From: Mucilaginibacter sp.
Lineage (GTDB): Bacteria; Bacteroidota; Bacteroidia; Sphingobacteriales; Sphingobacteriaceae
DNA: 64,000 bases
Direction: 5' to 3'
NCBI GenBank assembly: GCA_028288025.1
Contig: JAQBOM010000001.1
Location: 148,139-212,138, forward strand
Within the stretch, counting starts at the first letter, position 1; every line of letters begins with the position of its first letter. The translations under genes and the position numbers were made by a program. Under the pieces are notes generated by a model. It was not told the origin of the DNA. It did no database searches and saw only the letters and a list, made by a program, of their open reading frames with translations. Positions 29,470-40,837 of the stretch are shown here, in pieces.

Positions 29470-29544
29470 TGCTGCAAAGATACACATAATCGGCTACGCA
29501 TGTTTTCATGTGCATTGTTAAAAATGCATATGACATATAGAAAA

Positions 29545-30252
29545 TTACTCGGCCCTTGTGATCCTGCCTGAACCTACAGTGCGGACATCAGAGATATTTG
29601 CATGCCCCGAATAGACCACACTTCCGGAGCCGACGATACGGGCTGATATACTATTATCCGCAGCGAAGTAGGCATTGCCCGAACCGGCTATCGATACTGA
29701 CGCGTTATTGGTTTTGAATTCCTTTCCCAGCATTTCGCCCGATCCGGCAATTGATATGCTGGCGTCGTGCGAAGTGCCGTTCAGGTGAAGCGAACCTGAT
29801 CCGCTGATGGCAATATGCAACCCTTCAGACTTCACCGAAGAAGTAATATTGCCCGAACCGCTTATAGTTAACTTTACATTATCGCCGCTTAAAATTCCGT
29901 CGACGGTTATGGTGCCCGAACCAGCGTTTGCCAGGGCCGACAATGATTTCGCGGTTACATAAATATTAATTTCTCCTTTATGGTCATCATCATTCCAATC
30001 ATGATTATGTTTGAATTTGATCTTTAATTTTTCGTTTTCAACTACCGTTTCAATTTCGTTGAGGACAGATGCATCGCCGGTAAGGCGTAAGCTTTCGGTC
30101 CCGTCGATCTTCACATGTACGTGAAAGGGCCCGCCCGAGGCAATGCTGTTAAACCCGGAAATTTCCCTTTTTTGTTCAGATTGGGCGAATGTGTTTTTTG
30201 TAGCCGCTATAAATAAGAATACGGCAAAAATGGAGTAGGTTATTTTTTTCAT
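29545..30252 (-). CDS. DUF2807 (putative auto-transporter adhesin head GIN) secreted protein
   Basis: Signal peptide; repeated GSGxI/AGSGEM beta-helix-like turns. Confidence 0.85.
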   Translation of the reverse strand: MKKITYSIFAVFLFIAATKNTFAQSEQKREISGFNSIASGGPFHVHVKIDGTESLRLTGDASVLNEIETVVENEKLKIKFKHNHDWNDDDHKGEINIYVTAKSLSALANAGSGTITVDGILSGDNVKLTISGSGNITSSVKSEGLHIAISGSGSLHLNGTSHDASISIAGSGEMLGKEFKTNNASVSIAGSGNAYFAADNSISARIVGSGSVVYSGHANISDVRTVGSGRITRAE

Positions 30253-30320
30253 GACACTTGTTTATATACAAGATGCGTCTGATTTGCTAAACGTTGCATG
30301 AAATTATAAGATTGGTAATA

Positions 30321-32177
30321 TTAGCCGGCAGGTGATGCCTGCGCAGCCTTTTGCAATTTTTTCTCTTCTCTTTTTTTCTTGCGTTCGGCCCTGCGCTGTT
30401 TGCGCATCTCTTTGCGCGTAAGGCGGTCTTTTTTATTGGCGGCATTCTGGCTAATGCGTGTGGCTGCGGCTTGTTGTGCTTCTTTAGTTATGCCTGCACA
30501 GGGTTTAATTCCCGCCAGCAGGGTTTTCCACAGGGTTTTAAAAAATGGCGAGGTCCGTGGCCGCGCATATACAACATTAAACGACCTGGGTGTTTCGCCG
30601 GGATTGTCCGGGTTATTATGTTTAATGATGAATACATTTGTAAACAACGAAGCTATTTGTTTTTTCTTCAATACCGCGTTGGCTGTATCGGCATTCATCA
30701 GGCTTATCTCCAGGTTGTTGTATAAGATGGACACAGGCCCCGTTGATCTATCGCGGTTACCCTTAATATCAAAATCGAAACGTTTAACGGTGCCTGTGCT
30801 GAACTTAATCATCGCCAGCGGAACAACTGCCGTATTGATTGTTGGCAGATCCATCGGGCCAAGGTGGCCCTTATAGCTGAAGCTATGTTTCTCATCAGTC
30901 AGGTTAAAACTAAAAAAAACATTCAGTTTTCCCCTATTCATGAAATAAGTAGTTAGCTGCGCGGTGGATATGCCATTTTTTTGTAAAGCCTCTTTTTGCG
31001 TGGTTATATTAAAAAGGTTTCCGCTGGTATTATTGAATGTAAGCGTGCCGGTTTTGTGTGATTTTATATTGTACTCGGTATAATCGATGTTCAGATGATT
31101 TACGCTGATGGTATCGAGTTTTAAGGCAGTATTGAGTGTGTGTATAAGCACATTCGGAAATGTTTTCACCTTATCGGTACTGTCGGCAGCTGAAGGGTTC
31201 GGGTTGCTGAATATGGCAATTGCCCCGGAATTTAAGATAAGCTTCGAGGCCGTAAAAGTCCGGTATTTATGATAATTTAAAAAGTCAAAATTGTTTAGCT
31301 GGATCGAGTCGAGGCGGAACGTAAACCTATCGGCCATGCTCTTTCCAAAAAATACAACGGACTTAACCGGCTGCATGGTGAACCCCGTAATATTTAAACG
31401 CGACGTTAATGTTGATAGCTTAAGGTTTTTTATATTATAGGCATATAAGCCGCTGGCCGATTTGCCTTTGTAGTTATTCAACTCGGCAACAATGTCGCGG
31501 CAGTATAGAAGCCTGCTTTTATCAGTTTGTGTAGCCGAGTCGATCAGCAGGTCAGTGGCGCTCAGGTTCATTTCCTTGAGTTCTGAGATTTCCAGTTTAT
31601 TGCCCGAATAATCCTCGTAACGGAGCTTCACGTCACCTAATATGATGCTCCCTACCTGGATGGAATGCAAGCTCTTTGATATCTTCTGGTAGGCGGTCCG
31701 GTTATCTTTTACAACAGTATCTTTGGTATGATTTAGCTGATAGCTGACCTTTAACTCTGGACTGTTAAGGATGATCTCGCCGATCTCGAGCTTATGCTGA
31801 AAATATAATTTGAAAGGATGGATATGCGATAAAGTAAGACGCTTAACATGCAGTTCAACCAGGTTATTCGGTGCAAGGTGCCTGCTTTTTTCGCTGTCGT
31901 AAACTCCGGCATTGGGTTTTAGCGTTATGTTGTAAATGACAATGGTACCACGGAGAACGTGTAGCTCAGCGGAAGAGAAATCAATATTATATAGCCCGTC
32001 GCTGCTTTTTGAAACAACATCTTTAACCTTGCCCGCCAATATAGGCGACCAATACTGGTTGATTATAAATCCCAATATTAAAACCAGGGCGATAATAACC
32101 AATATTATCCTGGCAAGCACCCGCTGCCATCTCTCATTTAGAAAATCAAACGCCCCTTTTAGTTTTGGTAGTTTCAT
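30321..32177 (-). CDS. Large membrane-anchored AsmA/DUF748-like hypothetical protein
   Basis: Single N-terminal TM, long beta-rich region, Lys/Arg-rich C-terminal tail (RKEMRKQRRAERKKKREEKKLQK). Confidence 0.6.
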   Translation of the reverse strand: MKLPKLKGAFDFLNERWQRVLARIILVIIALVLILGFIINQYWSPILAGKVKDVVSKSSDGLYNIDFSSAELHVLRGTIVIYNITLKPNAGVYDSEKSRHLAPNNLVELHVKRLTLSHIHPFKLYFQHKLEIGEIILNSPELKVSYQLNHTKDTVVKDNRTAYQKISKSLHSIQVGSIILGDVKLRYEDYSGNKLEISELKEMNLSATDLLIDSATQTDKSRLLYCRDIVAELNNYKGKSASGLYAYNIKNLKLSTLTSRLNITGFTMQPVKSVVFFGKSMADRFTFRLDSIQLNNFDFLNYHKYRTFTASKLILNSGAIAIFSNPNPSAADSTDKVKTFPNVLIHTLNTALKLDTISVNHLNIDYTEYNIKSHKTGTLTFNNTSGNLFNITTQKEALQKNGISTAQLTTYFMNRGKLNVFFSFNLTDEKHSFSYKGHLGPMDLPTINTAVVPLAMIKFSTGTVKRFDFDIKGNRDRSTGPVSILYNNLEISLMNADTANAVLKKKQIASLFTNVFIIKHNNPDNPGETPRSFNVVYARPRTSPFFKTLWKTLLAGIKPCAGITKEAQQAAATRISQNAANKKDRLTRKEMRKQRRAERKKKREEKKLQKAAQASPAG

Positions 32178-32494
32178 TATGTCTGGTTAGCCTGGCGTTT
32201 TTGTTTTTCTGATTATTTCTGTTCCTCTAAATGGTGAAGCTATTAAACAAAGTTACAATCCTGTCAACTGTTCCCCACTCACCTGCCTGAAAACAGCTTT
32301 TTTATGCAATTGTTCTCTGTAATACTCAATTTACCGCTAATATCTTAAATAGCGCTTTTTTCACCAAACATATTTATTTCACTCTTCTCCATTAACAAAG
32401 CGCAAGTCACTGCAATTATCAAAAAATTGTTACTGACAATCTGTCACGCTATTTATATTTTATGTACTTTTGCGGACTAATTTGATCATAACGA

Positions 32495-33994
32495 ATGGAT
32501 TTACTGATTCCGGATAAAGTGCACGACGAAGCCCGGCAGGGGGAAGCATTATTATTAGAACCGCTGAGTAATACAACCAATAACCGTAAGCTTTATATCG
32601 AAAGTTATGGCTGCGCCATGAATTTCTCCGATAGCGAGATCGTAGCGTCTATTTTGCTTGAAAAAGGATTTGAAACAACATCAGATTATAATGTTGCCGA
32701 CGTTATTTTTATAAACACCTGCTCTATCCGCGAAAACGCTGAACAACGCGTTCGCAATCGCTTAAAGGAATTTACCATTGCCAAAGTAAGAAACCCGGGA
32801 TTAATAGTAGGTGTGCTGGGATGTATGGCCGAGCGCTTAAAATCAAAATTTCTTGAAGAGGAAAAACTGGTCGATGTAGTAGTTGGCCCGGATGCTTACC
32901 GCGACCTGCCGAACCTTATTGAACAGGTTGACGGCGGCCAAAGGGCGGTTAATGTGCTGCTATCGCGCGAGGAAACTTATGCCGATATAAGCCCCGTACG
33001 TTTAAACAGCAACGGCATCAATGCTTTCGTGTCCATAATGCGCGGATGCGATAACATGTGTTCGTTCTGCGTTGTTCCCTTTACTCGCGGCCGTGAGCGC
33101 AGCCGTGATCCGCAGTCAATAGTTAACGAATGTACCGACCTGTTTAACAGGGGGTACCGCGAGGTTACCTTGTTGGGGCAAAACGTTGATTCGTATAAGT
33201 GGAAGTCGGAAGTCGGAGGTCAGAAGTCTGAAGTCAGAAATCTGAATGGCGAATTTGAAGTACAAAAAGAAGTCGCCCCTACCGGAGGAGATTTAGAGGG
33301 GGCTGCCGTCAATTTTGCCAGCCTGCTTGAAATGGTTGCTTCAGTTAGTCCTCAACTGCGTGTACGTTTTTCGACCTCGCATCCCAAAGATATCACCGAC
33401 GAGGTGCTGCATACCATTAAAAAGCACGCTAACATTTGTAATTATATCCACTTGCCTGTTCAATCCGGCAACAGCCGTGTGCTTGAACTGATGAACAGGA
33501 CTTACGATCGGGGATGGTACATTAACCGCATCGATGCCATCAGGCGTATCATACCGGAGTGCGCCATATCAACGGATGTGATCACAGGTTTCTGCACCGA
33601 AACGGAAGAAGAGCACCAGGACACATTAAGCATGATGGACTACGTGCACTATGATTTTGCCTATATGTTCATGTACTCCGAAAGACCGGGAACATTAGCT
33701 GCCAAACGGTATGCAGATGATATACCTGATGAGGTAAAGCGGAGACGTTTAAAAGAGATCGTGGCAAAACAGCAGGAGCATTCATATCTGCGTTTACAAC
33801 TGCTTGTTGGCACAACCCAGAGAGTTTTGATAGAAGGGTTTTCAAAAAAATCGGATAATGATTATTGCGGCAGAAGCGACCAGAACGCTATGGTGGTGTT
33901 CCCGGTAACGGAAAATTATAAACCCGGCCAATACGTAGATGTGCTGATTGACAGGTGCACAACAGCAACTTTGCTGGGAAATGTAATTAGTTAA
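32495..33994 (+). CDS. miaB: tRNA-2-methylthio-N6-dimethylallyladenosine synthase with unusual internal insertion
   Basis: [58 protein letters not shown]-terminal TRAM. Confidence 0.95.
   Translation: MDLLIPDKVHDEARQGEALLLEPLSNTTNNRKLYIESYGCAMNFSDSEIVASILLEKGFETTSDYNVADVIFINTCSIRENAEQRVRNRLKEFTIAKVRNPGLIVGVLGCMAERLKSKFLEEEKLVDVVVGPDAYRDLPNLIEQVDGGQRAVNVLLSREETYADISPVRLNSNGINAFVSIMRGCDNMCSFCVVPFTRGRERSRDPQSIVNECTDLFNRGYREVTLLGQNVDSYKWKSEVGGQKSEVRNLNGEFEVQKEVAPTGGDLEGAAVNFASLLEMVASVSPQLRVRFSTSHPKDITDEVLHTIKKHANICNYIHLPVQSGNSRVLELMNRTYDRGWYINRIDAIRRIIPECAISTDVITGFCTETEEEHQDTLSMMDYVHYDFAYMFMYSERPGTLAAKRYADDIPDEVKRRRLKEIVAKQQEHSYLRLQLLVGTTQRVLIEGFSKKSDNDYCGRSDQNAMVVFPVTENYKPGQYVDVLIDRCTTATLLGNVIS
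33202..33243. repeat. In-frame heptanucleotide tandem repeat inside miaB
   Basis: GAAGTCG GAAGTCG GAGGTCA GAAGTCT GAAGTCA GAAATCT. Confidence 0.85.
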
Positions 33995-34067
33995 TTTGAT
34001 GATTTGAAAATTCGAAGATGGCTTAATTCTCAAATTTTAAAATTGCCAAATTTTCAAATTGAAAACT

Positions 34068-35291
34068 ATGGAAATACAGGAAATAAAACAACGCTTCGGT
34101 ATCATCGGCAATTCGCCTTTGCTTCACCGGGCCATAAATATAGCTAACCAGGTTGCGCCTACGGATATCTCGGTTTTAATAACAGGAGAGAGTGGTAGTG
34201 GTAAAGAGGTTTTTTCGCACATCATACACCAGATGAGCCCGCGCAAGCACGGGCCATTTATAGCCGTAAACTGCGGCGCCATACCTGAAGGCACTATTGA
34301 CTCGGAATTGTTCGGTCACGAAAAAGGGTCGTATACCGGCGCTGTTGGCGAGCGTAAGGGATATTTTGAAACCGTAAACGGCGGTACTATATTTTTAGAT
34401 GAAATTGCCGAGATGCCTTTGGGCACGCAAGCGCGGTTGTTACGGGTTTTGGAATCGGGCCAGTACATCAGGGTGGGGTCTTCCAAGGTAGAGAAAACGA
34501 ATGTGCGTGTTATTGCTGCTACAAACGTGGACGTGTACGAGGCGGTCAAAAATGGCAAATTCCGCGAGGACCTTTATTACCGGTTGAACACCGTTCCGCT
34601 ACGCATACCACCTTTGCGCGACAGGAAGGAAGATATCTACTTATTATTCCGAAAATTTACGTCCGACTTTACCGATAAATACCGCACGCCGCCTATCCAG
34701 CTGGATGACGAAGCGCAGCAGGTATTGGTCAATTACTCGTGGCCTGGCAATGTCCGGCAGTTAAAAAATATGGCAGAGCAACTGGCCGTACTTGAGCGCG
34801 ATCGCGTCATCACTGCACAAACACTGCTGAACTACCTCCCGCAGGAAGCAACCGGCAGAAACCTGCCAATGCGCCTTGATCATCAAAAGGAAGATTTTTC
34901 GGAACGCGACATTTTATATAAAGTGCTGTTTGATATGAAGCGCGACATGGTCGAACTAAAAAAACTGGTGGCGGATATTATTGAACATGGCGGTGTTTCA
35001 GTTAATCATGCTAATAATTCACAGGCCATAAACCAGCTATATCGCGACATAGAATTACCCGGCACGTCCGAAGCGCAATTTACCTTACAGCATCCCGTTA
35101 ATAACAACAATCAATATAATATCACCCACGATGCCGAAGAAGTTGAAGAGTCGCTTTCGTTAATTGATAAGGAATCGGACCTTATCCGCAAGGCTCTAAA
35201 AAAACATAAAGGCAAACGCAAGCTGGCGGCAAATGAACTGGGGATATCGGAACGGACTTTATACAGGAAAATTAAAGAGCTAAATTTATAA
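34068..35291 (+). CDS. Sigma-54-interacting Fis-family transcriptional regulator
   Basis: GESGSGKE, ELFGHEKGSYTGAVGERKGYFE, C-terminal Fis HTH AANELGISERTLYRKIKE. Confidence 0.93.
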   Translation: MEIQEIKQRFGIIGNSPLLHRAINIANQVAPTDISVLITGESGSGKEVFSHIIHQMSPRKHGPFIAVNCGAIPEGTIDSELFGHEKGSYTGAVGERKGYFETVNGGTIFLDEIAEMPLGTQARLLRVLESGQYIRVGSSKVEKTNVRVIAATNVDVYEAVKNGKFREDLYYRLNTVPLRIPPLRDRKEDIYLLFRKFTSDFTDKYRTPPIQLDDEAQQVLVNYSWPGNVRQLKNMAEQLAVLERDRVITAQTLLNYLPQEATGRNLPMRLDHQKEDFSERDILYKVLFDMKRDMVELKKLVADIIEHGGVSVNHANNSQAINQLYRDIELPGTSEAQFTLQHPVNNNNQYNITHDAEEVEESLSLIDKESDLIRKALKKHKGKRKLAANELGISERTLYRKIKELNL

Positions 35292-35292
35292 G

Positions 35293-35814
35293 ATGAAAAG
35301 AGCATCCGGATGGTTACTATTTATCGGTTTTATTTTGTTGTGGCAATCGTGCACTTATAATTTAAGTTTAAGTGGTTCATCAATACCGCCAACAATGAAG
35401 ACTATACGGGTTGACTTTTTTGAGAATAATGCCCAGCTTGTGGTAAATACATTGAGCCGGCAATTTACCGAGGCATTGAAAAGCCGCATTCGGAATACAA
35501 CCCGCCTGGATGTTGTACAGGCCGGTGATGCCGATGCAATATTTTCGGGCAGTATTACCGACTATACTATTGCCCCTGTTTCTATCCAGGCTACTAACAA
35601 CAATGTTGCCCCTATAGCCGGCGCCAGCCGGTTAACGATAACGGTTAGGGTAAAATATGTTTATGATGCAGATAAAAAGCTTAGTTTTGAAGAAACATTT
35701 TCGAGATACGAGGATTTTACCGGAGATATTGCTGCCAAAGAGCAGACGCTTATCTCGGACATCAATAAGCAATTAACCGAAGATATTTTTAATAAAGCCT
35801 TTGCAAATTGGTAA
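35293..35814 (+). CDS. LptE-family LPS assembly lipoprotein
   Basis: Lipoprotein signal LWQSCTYNLSLSGSSIPP, position downstream of sigma-54 regulator. Confidence 0.75.
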   Translation: MKRASGWLLFIGFILLWQSCTYNLSLSGSSIPPTMKTIRVDFFENNAQLVVNTLSRQFTEALKSRIRNTTRLDVVQAGDADAIFSGSITDYTIAPVSIQATNNNVAPIAGASRLTITVRVKYVYDADKKLSFEETFSRYEDFTGDIAAKEQTLISDINKQLTEDIFNKAFANW

Positions 35815-37027
35815 TCAATTTGTAGTTTCAAGCACCGTGGAGCAACAGTTTAACAACGAACAAAATGAATTTTTATGGATATTATTAGCCGATCCGGCCA
35901 ATGATGGGTATGCGTATACGTCCGACTTGCAGCGCCTGGTTAATGACTTTCCACAAAGCGGTATTTTGCACGCGCTGCTGGCACATTCCGACGACCGAAA
36001 GCATTTAAAACATGCGGCAGTTTATTTTAATCCGCATGCTTTGTTTAAGCTGATAAATGCTTCATCTGCGTTAAACGCGGTTTCTGATGAACGTATCGTC
36101 CTTCATGGAAAAAGCCGGCCGGATACGTCCCCGCAAGGTAAAAGCAATGACTTCGGCGCAGAGGTAATAACCGGCGTTGAGAGTGAAGATCAAGAGGAGC
36201 AGCATAGCGAAGTTATTGATCACGAGGCTGCAACTGAAGATCACCTGGAAGAAGCTATGACCGGCGAATTACATCATGATCATCGCCCTAATGAGGAAAA
36301 TATCGAAGATGAAACCTACGAGGAAATTGTTGGCATTGAAAATATAAATACGCACTCTGTCCCGGCTTTAACAGATCAAGGAGACAGATCAATTGTAGAA
36401 AGTGTCGAATCGATTGACTTTTTTACGTTCGATAAAGCATTCGGCGAGCAGGAACCGGTAGCGGAAAAAGAGGTGTTACCACACGAAACCCAGGGCTTTG
36501 CCTACGGGCAGCACGATCTTTCAAAATATAACGACGATAAAATGCCATACACATTTATGTGGTGGCTTGATAAAACCCGCAGGGAACATGCCATAACGCT
36601 GCAGCCTTACGCTAAACCGCCCGCTGCAAACCCATATGCGGCAAAAAACCCAACAAACGAACTGCAGCAGCAGTATTACGAGAATATTTTTCATTTAACG
36701 TCGCTTGAAGAATTAGGTAAAGATAGTATTGAGGCCCCCGCCGGTTTACAAACTAAACGTAAGGAGCATGAAATTATCGAGCGCTTTATACAGGAAGAAC
36801 CCCAGATCAAACCGCAAAGCAGCGATAAGCTGGATAATGAAAACAAAGCCAAAAAAAGCGCAGAAGACCAGGATGAACTGGTAACCGAAACACTGGCTGC
36901 TATTTATACCGACCAGATGCTTTATCATAAAGCCATCGCATCGTACAAAAAATTGATGTTGAAATTCCCGGAAAAAAGCCGTTACTTTGCCGCGAAGATA
37001 GAACAGTTAGAAAAGAGAACCAATTAG
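35801..37027 (+). CDS. Hypothetical protein with C-terminal TPR-like segment (true start uncertain)
   Basis: LAAIYTDQMLYHKAIASYKKLMLKFPEKSRYFAAKIEQLEK. Confidence 0.6.
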   Translation: MQIGNQFVVSSTVEQQFNNEQNEFLWILLADPANDGYAYTSDLQRLVNDFPQSGILHALLAHSDDRKHLKHAAVYFNPHALFKLINASSALNAVSDERIVLHGKSRPDTSPQGKSNDFGAEVITGVESEDQEEQHSEVIDHEAATEDHLEEAMTGELHHDHRPNEENIEDETYEEIVGIENINTHSVPALTDQGDRSIVESVESIDFFTFDKAFGEQEPVAEKEVLPHETQGFAYGQHDLSKYNDDKMPYTFMWWLDKTRREHAITLQPYAKPPAANPYAAKNPTNELQQQYYENIFHLTSLEELGKDSIEAPAGLQTKRKEHEIIERFIQEEPQIKPQSSDKLDNENKAKKSAEDQDELVTETLAAIYTDQMLYHKAIASYKKLMLKFPEKSRYFAAKIEQLEKRTN

Positions 37028-37035
37028 AATAAGAA

Positions 37036-37383
37036 ATGTATTTAGTATTATTGATCATAGCTATTGTCGTTTGTGCCTTGCTGGTACTTATGGTATTGAT
37101 ACAAAACCCAAAGGGTGGCGGTTTATCATCAAATTTTTCGAGCTCATCTCAATTAATGGGCGTGCAAAAAACAGGCGACTTTTTAGAGAAAGGCACCTGG
37201 ATATTGGCCATAACATTAATGGTTTTATGCCTTGCAATTAACGTCGCAGTGAAAAACGGAACTGAAAAAAGCGCCGACCCACAGTTGAAAGAGAAGATCG
37301 ATAAAGCTTCCAAACCATTGGCTCCTGCAAACGCGCCTGTAACATTGCCTGTTGCACCGCAGCCGAGGCCCGCTAAGAAGTAA
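37036..37383 (+). CDS. secG: Preprotein translocase subunit SecG
   Basis: VLLIIAIVVCALLVLMVLIQNPKGGGLSSNFSSSSQLMGVQKTGDFLEKGTW. Confidence 0.93.
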   Translation: MYLVLLIIAIVVCALLVLMVLIQNPKGGGLSSNFSSSSQLMGVQKTGDFLEKGTWILAITLMVLCLAINVAVKNGTEKSADPQLKEKIDKASKPLAPANAPVTLPVAPQPRPAKK

Positions 37384-37399
37384 GCAGAATAATATAACA

Positions 37400-37440
37400 A
37401 AAGGGCTTTGACTGATGGATTTCGGTCGAAGCCTTTTTTA
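37400..37440 (+). terminator. Terminator-like hairpin after secG
   Basis: AAAGGGCTTtGACTG..GGTCGAAGCCTTTTTTA. Confidence 0.65.
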
Positions 37441-37530
37441 TTAAGCTACTGACATGATGACATTGCAGATTAAAGTAATGTTAATATTAAAAAATGTCAC
37501 TCCCCTAAATCTGACAATACATCAGTAAAA

Positions 37531-37565
37531 TATGCCAATTAGGTAAATTGCAATTGGTTGGCATA
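37531..37565. promoter_or_regulatory. Inverted repeat upstream of groES
   Basis: TATGCCAA - 19 nt - TTGGCATA, with nested CCAATT..AATTGG. Confidence 0.45.
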
Positions 37566-37623
37566 ATTGATGAGCACATGCACACAGAACTTAAATTTCT
37601 ATAAAACTAATAATCGTATAACT

Positions 37624-37914
37624 ATGTCATTAAAAATTAAACCGATCGGTGACAGAGTAGTTGTGGAAGCTGCTCCTGCCGAAACTATGACCGCTTCTGG
37701 TATTTATATCCCGGAAACAGCGCAAGAAAAACCGCAAAAAGGTACCATTGTAGCAGTTGGACCTGGTAAATATGCTGATTCAGGTAGCCTTATCCCTATT
37801 GGTGTTAATGTAGGCGACCAGGTTTTATATGGTAAATATGCCGGAACTGAAATTACCTATGACGGTAAAGAGCTTTTAATTATGCGCGAATCAGATATTT
37901 TCGCGGTACTTTAA
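37624..37914 (+). CDS. groES: Co-chaperonin GroES
   Basis: MSLKIKPIGDRVVVEAAPAE..YAGTEITYDGKELLIMRESDIFAVL. Confidence 0.98.
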   Translation: MSLKIKPIGDRVVVEAAPAETMTASGIYIPETAQEKPQKGTIVAVGPGKYADSGSLIPIGVNVGDQVLYGKYAGTEITYDGKELLIMRESDIFAVL

Positions 37915-38013
37915 TCTAATTAAGGAATTATTGAAGGATTGAATTAATGATTGATTCTTTCTTTTATTAAATCAATAATTCACTAAATCACTAATTCAAA
38001 ATTTAAAAAAATC

Positions 38014-39651
38014 ATGGCAAAACAAGTTAAATACAATGTAGAGGCACGCGATGCCCTGAAGAGAGGCGTTGACCTTTTGGCAAACGCTGTTAAGGTAACG
38101 TTGGGTCCTAAAGGCCGTCACGTAATTATTGACAAAAAATTCGGTTCACCGGTTATCACTAAAGACGGGGTAACTGTAGCAAAAGAAATTGAGTTAAAGG
38201 ATCCCATTGAAAACATGGGCGCCCAGATGTTAAAAGAAGTAGCATCAAAAACAGCAGACATTGCTGGTGACGGTACTACTACAGCTACTGTTTTAGCACA
38301 GGCAATTGTTACTGCCGGTATTAAAAACGTAGCAGCCGGTGCAAATCCGATGGATTTGAAGCGTGGTATCGACAAAGCTGTTAAAGTTGTTGTTGAGAAC
38401 CTGAGATCGCAAAAACAAGATGTTGGTGATGATTTTGGTAAGATAAAGCAAGTTGCATCGATCTCTGCAAATAATGATGAGATCATTGGCGAGATGATAG
38501 CTGATGCAATGAAAAAAGTTGGTACTTCGGGGGTGATCACCGTTGAAGAAGCAAAAGGAACTGAAACCGAAGTGAAAACTGTTGAAGGTATGCAGTTTGA
38601 CCGCGGTTATCTTTCTCCATACTTTGTTACCAACTCCGACAAAATGGAAGTGGAACTGGAAAACCCATATATCCTGATCTACGATAAAAAGATCTCTTCC
38701 ATGAAAGAACTGCTTCCGATCCTGGAAAAGCAAGTTCAAACTGGCAAGCCTTTATTAATTATAGCTGAAGATCTTGACGGCGAAGCGTTAGCTACCCTTG
38801 TAGTTAACAAGATCCGTGGCTCGCTGAAAGTTGCTGCTGTTAAAGCACCGGGCTTTGGCGACCGTCGTAAAGCTATGCTTGAGGATATCGCTATCCTTAC
38901 TGGTGGTACTGTGATCTCGGAAGAAAGAGGTTATAAATTAGAAAGCGCCGACCTTTCAATGTTAGGCCAGGCTGAAAAAATCTCCATTGATAAAGATAAC
39001 ACGACTATCATTGACGGTAACGGTAACCCCGATACCATTAAGGGCCGTATTAGCGAGATCAGGTCACAAATAGAAACCACTACTTCTGATTACGATAAAG
39101 AAAAATTGCAGGAGCGTTTAGCTAAATTATCAGGTGGTGTTGCTGTATTATATATCGGCGCTGCATCTGAAGTTGAAATGAAGGAAAAGAAAGACCGTGT
39201 TGACGATGCTTTACATGCAACCCGCGCGGCTGTTGAAGAAGGTATTGTTGCCGGTGGTGGTGTTGCATTCATTCGCGCAGTTGATGCCCTGGTAAACCTG
39301 AAAGGTGATAACGACGACGAGAATACCGGTATCCAGATCATCCGTCGTGCAATTGAAGAGCCTTTGCGCCAGATTTGCGAAAACGCAGGTATCGAAGGTT
39401 CTATCGTAGTGCAAAAAGTTAAAGAAGGCAAAGCCGACTTTGGTTACAATGCACGTACCGATAAGTACGAAAATTTAATTGGAGCCGGTGTTATCGATCC
39501 TACTAAGGTAGGTCGCGTAGCATTAGAGAATGCAGCTTCAATTGCAGCTATGCTGTTAACTACCGAATGTGTATTGGCTGACGAACCGGAAGATGAAAAA
39601 GCCGGTATGCCTCCAATGCATGGTGGCGGCGGTATGGGCGGCATGATGTAA
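38014..39651 (+). CDS. groEL: Chaperonin GroEL
   Basis: Full-length canonical sequence ending GGMGGMM. Confidence 0.99.
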   Translation: MAKQVKYNVEARDALKRGVDLLANAVKVTLGPKGRHVIIDKKFGSPVITKDGVTVAKEIELKDPIENMGAQMLKEVASKTADIAGDGTTTATVLAQAIVTAGIKNVAAGANPMDLKRGIDKAVKVVVENLRSQKQDVGDDFGKIKQVASISANNDEIIGEMIADAMKKVGTSGVITVEEAKGTETEVKTVEGMQFDRGYLSPYFVTNSDKMEVELENPYILIYDKKISSMKELLPILEKQVQTGKPLLIIAEDLDGEALATLVVNKIRGSLKVAAVKAPGFGDRRKAMLEDIAILTGGTVISEERGYKLESADLSMLGQAEKISIDKDNTTIIDGNGNPDTIKGRISEIRSQIETTTSDYDKEKLQERLAKLSGGVAVLYIGAASEVEMKEKKDRVDDALHATRAAVEEGIVAGGGVAFIRAVDALVNLKGDNDDENTGIQIIRRAIEEPLRQICENAGIEGSIVVQKVKEGKADFGYNARTDKYENLIGAGVIDPTKVGRVALENAASIAAMLLTTECVLADEPEDEKAGMPPMHGGGGMGGMM

Positions 39652-39718
39652 TATTTTAGTCATTAGCCAGTCGTCATTAGTCATCCATATTTTGACTTAA
39701 GACTTACGATTCAAAAAA

Positions 39719-39759
39719 CAAATCCCTGTCTATTTTAATAGGCGGGGATTTTGTTTTTT
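39719..39759 (+). terminator. Terminator downstream of groEL
   Basis: AAATCCCTGTCTAT-ttta-ATAGGCGGGGATTTTGTTTTTT. Confidence 0.75.
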
Positions 39760-40039
39760 AACGAATTTGAACCGGCAATTTTTGGTAATTGAGTGTGTAT
39801 TTTTTAATCAAATGATTAATCTGGTATTTTTTCAGTTACAATCAGCTTTAAATATATTAATCAGGTGAAAACTCCGTTTCAGGCATATGATTTGATAAGT
39901 AGTATACGTAATGAAACATTTTTCACAAAAAACCCGTCGCCACCTTCACCGGCATATTGTAGACTGGGTGTTATTCAAAGTCCCCGAACTATTTGTCATC
40001 GTTTACGGCAAATAATAAATTATTAACTTTGGCTCCTGT

Positions 40040-40828
40040 ATGAAATTCCAGGAGTTCTATGACCAGTTCCATATTTGGATTGTAAAAAACGGGCAAAATT
40101 ATATTTTTGGGTTAATTGTATTTTTTGCCGGGCTTTGGTTCATTAAGGCGTTAAGGGCACGTCTTCGTTCCCGGATGAGTAAACGCAAGGTCCATTCGAC
40201 GCTGCAGCCATTTTTTCTGAGTCTTACCATCACCGGCTTATATGTGTTGCTGATCATTTCGGTCATGCAATTGATCGGGTTCCAGCTTACCATATTCACC
40301 ACCATTATCGGCGCATTTAGTGTGGCGGCCGGTTTAGCGTTGTCAGGTACATTTCAAAACTTTGCGGGCGGTGTGCTAATTCTGTTACTCAAGCCTTTTG
40401 ATTTGGATGATTTTATAGTCGCACAGGGCCAGGAGGGTAAGGTAACATCTATTCAAATATTTTATACCGTATTGCTTACGCCAGATAACAAGACCATTAT
40501 TATCCCCAATGGCAAGCTCTTTAACGAGGTAATCGTAAATGTAAGCCGCGAAGGGAAGAGGAGGCTTGACTTTGAAGTGAAGCTGGCGTACGCCAACGAT
40601 GTGGATAAAGCTATTCAAATTATGCAGGATGCTATCAAATCAACATCAAATATTTTAAGCGATCCGGCCGTAAGGGTGGGGGTTATCGGGCTTGAAGTAG
40701 ATAGCATCCGGTACACCATAAATGTATGGGTATTGCCCGATAATTTTCTGACTGCTAAAATAGCTCTGATGGAAAGAATAATTAAAGACCTTGGCGCCGC
40801 GGGGATTGCTTTTCCTAAAGCAGGGTAG
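40040..40828 (+). CDS. Small-conductance mechanosensitive channel (MscS family)
   Basis: FSVAAGLALSGTFQNFAGGVLILLLKPFDLDDFI, TIIIPNGKLFNEVIVN. Confidence 0.92.
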   Translation: MKFQEFYDQFHIWIVKNGQNYIFGLIVFFAGLWFIKALRARLRSRMSKRKVHSTLQPFFLSLTITGLYVLLIISVMQLIGFQLTIFTTIIGAFSVAAGLALSGTFQNFAGGVLILLLKPFDLDDFIVAQGQEGKVTSIQIFYTVLLTPDNKTIIIPNGKLFNEVIVNVSREGKRRLDFEVKLAYANDVDKAIQIMQDAIKSTSNILSDPAVRVGVIGLEVDSIRYTINVWVLPDNFLTAKIALMERIIKDLGAAGIAFPKAG

Positions 40829-40837
40829 TTTTAGAGG

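Noticed and set aside
34059-35291. Regulator as part of a phage or nitrogen-fixation system
   Set aside because: The miaB - sigma-54 regulator - lptE - secG - groESL order looks like an ordinary housekeeping neighbourhood.
37558-37575. Sigma-54 promoter at TTGGCATAATTGATGAGC upstream of groES
   Set aside because: GG to GC spacing is 12 nt rather than the required 10.
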